NCBI GenBank assembly: GCA_038043285.1 | Contig: JBBTCJ010000061.1 | Location: 1-11,316 of the forward strand | Origin: JBBTCJ01 sp038043285 | Lineage (GTDB): Bacteria > Planctomycetota > Phycisphaerae > UBA1845 | DNA: 11,316 nucleotides | Reading direction: 5' to 3' | Shown here: one piece after another, positions 5,853 through 11,316 of the stretch | Numbering within the stretch: position 1 is the stretch's first letter | Layout of the letters: each line of letters begins with the position of its first letter | The notes under the pieces: generated by a model | Told to the model about the DNA's origin: nothing | The model's database searches: none | What the model saw: only the letters and a program-made list of their open reading frames with translations | Position numbers and translations under genes: made by a program

Positions 5853-8096
5853 ATGCTCTGGATCACGAGGCTGTTCTTGGCTTTTACTTTTCCTGCGCTG
5901 GCGCAGAGCGCCCAAGCGGAATCCCGAGTGGCGGACTCACATTATTACTTTTTCAAGGAACGCAGGCCGCTCCCTTTGGACGCAAGTCGTGTGGCTGTTC
6001 TCAGTCTGCGGGCGGGAGGCAGTGCATCCGCCACCCTTGAGGCCTCACAGTTCGCTCTGACCGGTCAGCCGGGGGCTGCGCTGGCAGTGGATGAGTGGGG
6101 GGTTTTTGCGCGCACAGACGGGCTGACTGACGCCTTCGGCATAGACGCGCTAATCGCTTCGGTTGCAGCCTCGGAGAGCGTGGCGTTTATCTCGCCGGTG
6201 TTCGTCGGCGCCAACGGCGGCCCCATTGTCATTACACCGCAGATCCTCGTCGGCTTCGCCGACAACGTGGATCGCGGCGACGTGGAGCGCGCGATAGCGT
6301 CTGAGGTGGCCGGGGTGGTTGACGTTAGCGAATTCGGTGGCATGAGCGGGGTCTACCGCGTCACGTGTTCGTCGCGCGACGGGTTGGAGATCCTGGCCGC
6401 CGCCAATCGTCTGGCCCAGCGAGGTGACGTCAAGTTCGCCGAACCTGATGTGATCTTTACCGGTCGCGGATCATGGATTCCCGACGATCCCTATTTCGGT
6501 GACGTTTGGGGGATCCACAATACAGGACAGCTTGGGGGTAGGATCAATTTCGACATGGACGGGCCCGAGGCCTGGGATGTCACGACTGGGGATCCATCAA
6601 TCATTGTGGTGGTCATTGACACCGGAGTGGAACAGACGCACCCGGACATCAACCAGATTCAGGGCGCCGACTTCACCGGCCACCCTTTGCTCGCTGGCGC
6701 CCCCGGCAACGCATGCGATAATCATGGAACGGCCGTCGCAGGATGCGTATCCGCGGTTGCCGGCAATGCGCTTGGAACTGTGGGGATCGCGCCCGGGTGC
6801 AAGGTCGCCTCCGCACGTCCGTTCGTCAGCAACCTTCCATGCGACGGCGGCTGGTCCTCCAGCGCAAGTTGGACCGTCAGCGCCCTTGCTTGGGCGGAAT
6901 CGATCGGCGCCCGAGTGACAAACAACAGCAACTACTATGGCTTCTCCTCGTCGACCATCGCCCAGAAGTACAGTGACACCCGCGCCAACGGCATGGTGCA
7001 TTTCGCAAGCGCCGGAAACGACGGGTCGTCCAGCATCACCTATCCTTCCAGCCTTCCGTCCGTCAACGCCGTCGCAGCGCTGGAACGATACGGCACCCGG
7101 GCATCGTTTAGCAACTACGGAATGGGTTTGGACTTTTCAGCGCCGGGCGCCGAAATCATGACCACGGATCGTACCGGCGACGCCGGCTGGGTGTCCGGCG
7201 ATTACGTCATGGCTTGGGGAACTTCATTCGCTTCGCCGTATGCCGCCGGTGTGGCGGCCCTCGTCACGTCGGTTGACCCGACCCGGACCTCGATCGAAGT
7301 CGAGCAAACCATGCAGCGAACCTCCCGGGATCTCGGTCGCACCGGATACGACCTTGAATACGGCTGGGGCTTTGTAAACGCCCAAGCTGCCGTCTTGTTT
7401 GACCCTTGCACCGGGCATGACGCGCCAACGCCTGAGCCGACCCCAATCCCGAAGAATCGCTATCTTTCGTTTGTCCCGGGCAATCCCGGCGTGATGACCG
7501 CCATTCGGGTGAAACTCGTGAACCTATTATCCCCGAGTCCGTCCAATCTACCCTGCTGCCCGGCCCCGGACTATTCGGCGCGAAACGGCGAGTATAGGTG
7601 GGTCGGAGCCGTGTCTACCTGTCCGGACTCAGGATCACTGGGCACGTCGTTGAAATGCGCGAAGCTGCAATGTGAACCCTACTTTGCTGACTGGTCGCTG
7701 TCGCTCGGAAACGCGATGCTTCACGTTACAGGTGCCGAGGTCGTCCCAAGTTCGACCTTCCATGTCCAATCCATTGCCGAGGGATGCGATGGGGGAGCCG
7801 ATGTCAATTTCACAATTCCACTCGAAGTCTCGACCGGTAGGTGGGGCGATCTTGTCGATGCCTTTCAGGATCCGGCCGCCCCGTATCCCGCCACGCAACC
7901 CAACGTCCTCGATATCGCTGCGATCGTAGACAAGTTGAAGGATCTTCCGACCGGCACAATAATCAAACCCCGTGCGCAGCTCCTCCCCGGCAACCCCAAC
8001 CCGCTGGCTGCAATCACGGTGCTGGAGGTTGCCGCGACAGTAGACGCTACGAAGAATGCGGCGTTTCCGTTCCCCGTGCCAAGCCCATGCCCGTGA
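5853..8096 (+). CDS. Secreted subtilisin-like serine protease (S8) with C-terminal repeat domain
   Basis: This is a 747-residue exported endopeptidase. A Sec signal peptide (1-22, cleavage likely after AQA) precedes an unassigned beta-rich region (about 30-118). An inhibitory propeptide of the fervidolysin type follows (about 122-203, ITPQILVGFADNVDRGDVER). The catalytic domain begins near WIPDDPYFGDVWGIHNTGQ (208-226). The triad is complete: Asp256 in VVVIDTG, His291 in DNHGTAVAG and Ser458 in WGTSFASPYAAG, with oxyanion Asn389 in SAGND. After a Pro/Thr linker (524-534) a C-terminal domain (about 535-747) contains seven cysteines and two related helix repeats, NVLDIAAIVDK (684-694) and TVLEVAATVDA (722-732), ending in FPFPVPSPCP. 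I associate that tail with planctomycete secreted proteins; it may anchor or dock the enzyme. GGAG at 5841-5844 supports the ATG. The gene stands alone. Confidence 0.95.
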   Translation: MLWITRLFLAFTFPALAQSAQAESRVADSHYYFFKERRPLPLDASRVAVLSLRAGGSASATLEASQFALTGQPGAALAVDEWGVFARTDGLTDAFGIDALIASVAASESVAFISPVFVGANGGPIVITPQILVGFADNVDRGDVERAIASEVAGVVDVSEFGGMSGVYRVTCSSRDGLEILAAANRLAQRGDVKFAEPDVIFTGRGSWIPDDPYFGDVWGIHNTGQLGGRINFDMDGPEAWDVTTGDPSIIVVVIDTGVEQTHPDINQIQGADFTGHPLLAGAPGNACDNHGTAVAGCVSAVAGNALGTVGIAPGCKVASARPFVSNLPCDGGWSSSASWTVSALAWAESIGARVTNNSNYYGFSSSTIAQKYSDTRANGMVHFASAGNDGSSSITYPSSLPSVNAVAALERYGTRASFSNYGMGLDFSAPGAEIMTTDRTGDAGWVSGDYVMAWGTSFASPYAAGVAALVTSVDPTRTSIEVEQTMQRTSRDLGRTGYDLEYGWGFVNAQAAVLFDPCTGHDAPTPEPTPIPKNRYLSFVPGNPGVMTAIRVKLVNLLSPSPSNLPCCPAPDYSARNGEYRWVGAVSTCPDSGSLGTSLKCAKLQCEPYFADWSLSLGNAMLHVTGAEVVPSSTFHVQSIAEGCDGGADVNFTIPLEVSTGRWGDLVDAFQDPAAPYPATQPNVLDIAAIVDKLKDLPTGTIIKPRAQLLPGNPNPLAAITVLEVAATVDATKNAAFPFPVPSPCP

Positions 8097-8357
8097 ATCT
8101 CGAATCTCGCGTGCTCGCGAGGATCGCCTGCGACCTCTCGGTGCCCCGCCCGGTTGTTCACCTTCGTCCGGGCATTGCGGACGCGAATCGGGAGTGCACT
8201 GCGCGGTCTGGAACCTGCCGCACATGGCCCCGGGAGACGAGGGACGCGTCCCCCCTCCGCCGGTGCGACGTAGGATTCTGCCCGACGTTCGATGACGGTG
8301 CCTGCCCTTGCGGACGGAAGGCTTGCCTTCTGCCCCGGGAACCGCGACAAGATATGC
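8097..8357. other. Intergenic region with two symmetrical sequences
   Basis: No convincing gene lies here. CTCGCG (8106-8111) and CGCGAG (8116-8121) form a 6-bp stem with a TGCT loop ten bases after the protease stop. This could be a termination hairpin, but it has no T-run. At 8241-8252 there is a perfect 12-bp palindrome, GGGACGCGTCCC. A further small hairpin, GAAGGC-TT-GCCTTC, lies at 8317-8330. The peptidase frame is open back to an ATG at 8292, so the right part may be coding. Confidence 0.45.
8241..8252. promoter_or_regulatory. Perfect 12-bp palindrome upstream of the peptidase/ligase pair
   Basis: GGGACGCGTCCC is fully self-complementary and lies about 40-115 bases before the possible starts of the metallopeptidase gene. 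It could be a dimeric regulator site. It could also be chance in GC-rich sequence, and no matching copy is seen elsewhere in the window. Confidence 0.3.
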
Positions 8358-9422
8358 ATGAAGGAGATGTCCACCGTAGTGCGTTCCGGACCCGACGACG
8401 CGAGCGCGTGCGGACCCTTGTCCTCCGCCCTCGGCGACGAGCAACTACTCGCCCTGCGCCTTTGCGACCTGAACGTGACGATTGAAGGAAGCTGGCTCAC
8501 CCACCCGATCGATCAAGTATTGCACGAATTGGCTGAGCACCGCATCCGGTGCAGGCCGCATTTTTGGCTCTCCGACGAATGGTTCACGCCCGACAACGTA
8601 CCCGGCATCGCGGTCCCCTTCTACCTCGCCCACGCACGTCTGATGGAGCTGGAGCGGAAGCAGATGCTCGAGGTCGAAGGCGGGACCATGGAATCGTGTC
8701 TGCGGATTCTGCGGCACGAAATCGGCCACGCCATCGACAACGCCTATCAGTTCCACCGTCGCCGCGACTGGGTGAGGATCTTCGGACGCAACTCGCAGCG
8801 CTATCCCGACTACTACCGTCCCAAGCCCCACAGCAAGAGGCACGTGCTGCACCTCGATTCCTGGTACGCCCAGGCGCATCCCGCGGAGGACTTCGCCGAA
8901 ACGTTCGCCGTGTGGCTCACTCCGAACTCGATGTGGGAGAAGCGCTACGCGGGTTGGCCGGCGTTGAAGAAGCTCCAATATGTCGACCAGTGCATGAACG
9001 AGATCGCCGGACACAAGCCCGCGATCCGCTCCCGCAGATTGGTGGACCCGCTGATCAAACTGACCAGGACGCTGCACGAGCATTACCAGGCCAAGCGCGC
9101 CCGATACGGGCGGCGCTACCCGGACTTCTTCGACCGCGACCTGCGGCGACTGTTCGCCGACACCCCAAGAAATTCGCCGCCCCTGCCCGCAGCCCGCTTC
9201 CTGAGAAAATCACGGGCCGAGCTGCGCCGAACCGTCGCCCGCTGGACCGGAGAGTACCAATACACCATCGACCAGGTACTTCGTGAAATGATCGCCCGCT
9301 GCGACGAACTCCGACTCTGGGTCGACCGCCCCGTCGAGGAATCCCTGCGAGAAACTTTTGTTTTGCTCACCGTCCAGACGATGAACTATTTGCACAGCGG
9401 ACGCCACAGGGTCGCCCTATGA
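8358..9422 (+). CDS. Putative zinc-binding metallopeptidase (HExxH, gluzincin-like)
   Basis: The protein resembles the 'putative zinc-binding metallopeptidase' family that is often annotated beside ATP-grasp ligases. From ATG 8358 it has 354 residues. The zinc motif is LRHEIGHAID, with His120, Glu121 and His124. AEDFAETFAVW, about 60 residues further on, supplies a likely third ligand (Glu181, with Glu177/Asp178 as alternatives), as in gluzincins. The flanking blocks RPHFWLSDEWF, VPFYLAH, QMLEVEGGT and HLDSWYAQAHP are family-like, and a charged helical C-terminal half (about 225-350) follows. No signal peptide or membrane segment is evident, so it is probably cytoplasmic. The start is uncertain: ATG 8292 gives 376 residues without a useful ribosome site, and GTG 8379 has AAGGAG 12 bases upstream. 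Conserved sequence begins near 8440, so all are possible. Its stop overlaps the ligase start as ATGA. The substrate is unknown. Confidence 0.82.
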   Translation: MKEMSTVVRSGPDDASACGPLSSALGDEQLLALRLCDLNVTIEGSWLTHPIDQVLHELAEHRIRCRPHFWLSDEWFTPDNVPGIAVPFYLAHARLMELERKQMLEVEGGTMESCLRILRHEIGHAIDNAYQFHRRRDWVRIFGRNSQRYPDYYRPKPHSKRHVLHLDSWYAQAHPAEDFAETFAVWLTPNSMWEKRYAGWPALKKLQYVDQCMNEIAGHKPAIRSRRLVDPLIKLTRTLHEHYQAKRARYGRRYPDFFDRDLRRLFADTPRNSPPLPAARFLRKSRAELRRTVARWTGEYQYTIDQVLREMIARCDELRLWVDRPVEESLRETFVLLTVQTMNYLHSGRHRVAL

Positions 9423-10444
9423 AGCCGATTCGGGTACTGGTGCTGGTCGATGCAGCCTACGTACCGCCCGAATCGACCGAGGGACTCACCGAAAAGGACG
9501 TCGCCGCCTGCAAGACCGAGCAGGACGTCGTCGTCGGGATCAAAAACCTAGGCCACGAAGCTCGCGTTCTCGGCGTCGCCAGCGAACTCGGTCCCATCCG
9601 CGAACTGATCCAGGACTGGAAGCCCCACGTCGTCTTTAACTTGCTGGAGGAGTTCCGTGGCCAGGGCGTCTACGTCCCCTACTTCCTCGGCTATCTCGAA
9701 CTGATACGCCAGTCCTACACCGGCTGCAATCCCGGCGGAATGCTCCTCACGCACAACAAGGGGCTTTCCAAGAAGATCCTCAAACACCATCGCATCCGCG
9801 TGCCGGATTTCGCGGTGTTCGCACGCGGGAGAAAGATGAAGCGGCCGTCGCATCTGACCTTCCCCTTGATCGTCAAGTCGCTCACCGAGCATGGCTCGGT
9901 GGGCATTTCGCAGGACTCCATCGTTCGTGACGACGACAAGCTCATGGAACGCGTCCAGAAACTTCACCAACAACTCGGCACCGACGCCATCGTCGAGCAG
10001 TTCATCGACGGAAGAGAACTCTACGTCGGAGTCATGGGCAACGCCCGATTGACGACCCTCCCGATCTGGGAGCTGGAGTTCACCAATCTTGCCGAAGGCG
10101 CCCCGCGCATCGCCACCGAAAAAGTGAAATGGGACGCCAACTACCAGGCCAAATCGGGCATCAAGACCGGCCCCGCCCTCGACATCCCCGACGCCCTTGA
10201 AAAACAGATCGTCCGCGTCTGCAAGCGAACCTACAAAATCCTCGGCCAGACCGGCTACGCCCGTATTGACCTCCGTCTGACGTCCGACGGGCGGTTTTAC
10301 GTGCTCGAATCCAACCCCAATCCGCAGCTCGCGGACGGCGAGGATTTCGCCGCCTCGGCTCGAGCGGCCGGCCTGTCCTACGGCCAGCTCCTTCAACGCA
10401 TCGTCAATTTGGGAATTCGCTGTGAGTCCATCTGGCAGGGATGA
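9419..10444 (+). CDS. ATP-grasp ligase, D-Ala-D-Ala-ligase-like
   Basis: This 341-residue enzyme has the ATP-grasp fold of D-alanine-D-alanine ligases (COG1181 type). Such enzymes activate a carboxylate with ATP and join it to an amine. The N-terminal domain (about 1-105) carries a Rossmann-like start, RVLVLVDAAY. The ATP-binding parts are TGCNPGGMLLTHNKGLSK (101-118), PLIVKSLTEHGSVGIS (149-164, Lys153) and VEQFIDGRELYVGV (192-205). The metal site is ARIDLRL (Asp284) with LESNPN (Glu297, Asn299). The C-terminal segment reads ESNPNPQLADGEDFA, whereas true Ddl enzymes have an ENTLPGxT-like loop that helps hold the D-Ala acceptor. A different acceptor is therefore likely, and this is probably not the cell-wall Ddl. 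AGGG (9408-9411) lies 7 bases before the ATG, which overlaps the metallopeptidase stop by 4 bases. Function in a shared pathway with that peptidase is inferred. Confidence 0.88.
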   Translation: MKPIRVLVLVDAAYVPPESTEGLTEKDVAACKTEQDVVVGIKNLGHEARVLGVASELGPIRELIQDWKPHVVFNLLEEFRGQGVYVPYFLGYLELIRQSYTGCNPGGMLLTHNKGLSKKILKHHRIRVPDFAVFARGRKMKRPSHLTFPLIVKSLTEHGSVGISQDSIVRDDDKLMERVQKLHQQLGTDAIVEQFIDGRELYVGVMGNARLTTLPIWELEFTNLAEGAPRIATEKVKWDANYQAKSGIKTGPALDIPDALEKQIVRVCKRTYKILGQTGYARIDLRLTSDGRFYVLESNPNPQLADGEDFAASARAAGLSYGQLLQRIVNLGIRCESIWQG

Positions 10445-10487
10445 CCAGCCCGCATCGCTCGCCTTGACTCGTGCGCCTGCGCCGCCC

Positions 10488-10496
10488 TGATATGAT
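10488..10496 (+). promoter_or_regulatory. Extended -10 promoter of the small zincin gene
   Basis: TGATATGAT combines a TG extension with a TATGAT hexamer (five of six). A TTGACT hexamer at 10464-10469 is a good -35 match but is 21 bases away, longer than usual, so the extended -10 probably carries the promoter. Transcription would begin near 10503, leaving a GC-rich leader of about 67 bases in which CCGGCG (10515-10520) can pair with CGCCGG (10546-10551). Confidence 0.5.
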
Positions 10497-10569
10497 CTCC
10501 ACCGCGGGACAAGACCGGCGGCGTTGCCGGGCACGCGGCCCAAGACGCCGGGATCCCTGCGAGATCATC

Positions 10570-10944
10570 ATGCGCTTAAGCTCCAAGGAATTTGCGTCGC
10601 TGGTCGAACAGGCGTTGTCCGCAATCCCCGACTTCGTCGCCGGTTATATGAGTGACGTCGTCGTGGACGTCGAACCGACGCCGTCGCGCGAGGATCTACA
10701 GGCCGTGGACGTCGACGATCCGACAGAGCTTCTAGGCATGTATCACGGGACGCCGCTGACCGAGCGCGAGTTCGGCCTCGACGGCATCCTTCCCGATCGC
10801 GTGGTCATTTACCAGCGGAACCTCGAAGCCATGTGCGAAACACGAGAGGAAATCGTCGAGCAAATCCGCATCACCGTCCTGCACGAAGTCGGCCACCATT
10901 TCGGCCTCGACGAGGACGACCTTGCGGAACTCGGTTACGACTGA
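10570..10944 (+). CDS. Small MMP-like zincin (metallopeptidase family protein)
   Basis: This 124-residue protein belongs to the zincin family with an MMP-like domain (Zincin_1, COG3824 type). The C-terminal motif HEVGHHFGLDEDDLAELGY (105-123) is diagnostic: His105, His109 and probably Asp115 bind the metal and Glu106 is the general base. An N-terminal helix (SKEFASLVEQALSAIPDFV, 5-23) and the segment DRVVIYQRNLE (76-86) are also typical. The length fits the family. Biochemical roles in this family are poorly known, and the protein should be cytoplasmic since it has no signal peptide. The frame is open back to GTG 10471. ATG 10570 is preferred because the promoter-like element at 10488-10496 lies inside the longer version and the family aligns from here; GAGA at 10561-10564 is a weak ribosome site. 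It follows the ATP-grasp gene by 125 bases and probably has its own promoter. Confidence 0.9.
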   Translation: MRLSSKEFASLVEQALSAIPDFVAGYMSDVVVDVEPTPSREDLQAVDVDDPTELLGMYHGTPLTEREFGLDGILPDRVVIYQRNLEAMCETREEIVEQIRITVLHEVGHHFGLDEDDLAELGYD

Positions 10945-11004
10945 GGCGAAGCCCGCGCGGACGACCTCCCGACACCCCCTGCCGTTGATCAGAACCGCGA
11001 CAGC

Positions 11005-11316
11005 ATGGAGCGGCGTCTTTTCTTCATCTGTACCGCGACCGTGAGGGACCAGACGCCATTTTTTCCTCTAACCGCTCTCGCCCCCGATCCGACCTACCGC
11101 CGCTGTCAGACGGAAATGGTCATGTACGACTACGAAGGCCTGGGCTTCATTGTCATCGCCGAGCGCAAAGGGCCCTACCGCCAGGACCACGACTACGTCC
11201 CGCCCGAGGGCGAGCCGTACCCCTACAACTTCGTCGGCGATCAGTTCGTCTCGACCTACCTCCACGGCCCCCTCGGCCCCATCGAGCGGACGGAAGAGAT
11301 GGTTGACGCCGACGTG
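11005..11316 (+). CDS. Unrecognised protein, 5' part only (runs off window)
   Basis: An open frame begins at ATG 11005 and continues through the last base, giving 104 residues with no stop. It is the first ATG after the in-frame stop of the zincin gene. Codon use is strongly GC-ending from about residue 40 on and looks like real coding sequence. The visible part starts MERRLFFICTATV and contains MVMYDYEGLGFIVIAERKG (38-56), then a Tyr/Pro/acidic stretch (YRQDHDYVPPEGEPYPYNF, 58-76) and TYLHGPLGPIERTEE (84-98). I do not recognise a family or catalytic motif. No Shine-Dalgarno is visible. It lies 60 bases after the zincin gene and could be co-transcribed with it. Confidence 0.6.
   Translation, partial: MERRLFFICTATVRDQTPFFPLTALAPDPTYRRCQTEMVMYDYEGLGFIVIAERKGPYRQDHDYVPPEGEPYPYNFVGDQFVSTYLHGPLGPIERTEEMVDADV

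Noticed and set aside
7635..8500. Minus-strand open frames opposite the protease tail and following spacer
   Set aside because: They are shadows of the protease gene with no recognisable domain and Arg/Gly-rich composition.
1..11316. CRISPR array, tRNA or rRNA genes, prophage or toxin-antitoxin module
   Set aside because: No regularly spaced repeats, tRNA-like cloverleaf, rRNA sequence, phage proteins or paired small genes were seen on either strand.

Overview
The window is GC-rich, densely coding bacterial DNA. It looks chromosomal rather than phage or plasmid, because there are no phage structural genes, integrases or tRNAs. The best guess for the host is Planctomycetota or a related environmental lineage. 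The reasons are the C-terminal tail of the secreted subtilase (two 'xxxLDIAAIVD'-like repeats and an FPFPxPxPCP end), which I associate with planctomycete secreted proteins, weak Shine-Dalgarno signals at several genes, and a REP-type transposase with its own REP hairpin. This assignment rests on recall and codon or GC impression, not on a search.

Layout. (1) 44-785: a single-domain HUH transposase of the REP-associated (RAYT) family on the minus strand, followed on its 5' side by a perfect 12-bp-stem hairpin that is probably its REP substrate. (2) 785-1372, minus strand: an unrecognised small membrane-anchored protein. (3) 1519-5542: a divergent regulator/efflux locus. A GbsR/MarR-type repressor reads leftward. 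A three-gene operon reads rightward and encodes a HlyD/YbhG-like periplasmic adaptor, an ABC ATPase and an ABC-2 permease, with successive 4-base ATGA overlaps. The 240-bp divergent region holds two inverted repeats, each overlapping a plausible promoter. (4) 5543-5852: a non-coding stretch with an AT-rich candidate promoter. (5) 5853-8096: a secreted multidomain subtilisin-like protease with an intact Asp/His/Ser triad and a cysteine-containing C-terminal domain. (6) 8358-10444: a translationally coupled pair, a zinc metallopeptidase-like protein (HExxH) and a D-Ala-D-Ala-ligase-like ATP-grasp enzyme. (7) 10570-10944: a small MMP-like zincin with its own extended -10 promoter. (8) 11005-end: the first 104 codons of an unrecognised gene cut by the window edge.

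How the genes work together. The adaptor, ATPase and permease should form one export machine spanning the inner membrane and periplasm, probably repressed by the divergent GbsR-type protein. The most unusual unit is the metallopeptidase/ATP-grasp pair. One partner should form an amide or peptide-like bond with ATP and the other should hydrolyse peptide bonds. Their ATGA overlap implies that they act in the same pathway, and their substrate cannot be read from the sequence. The other genes look like independent units.
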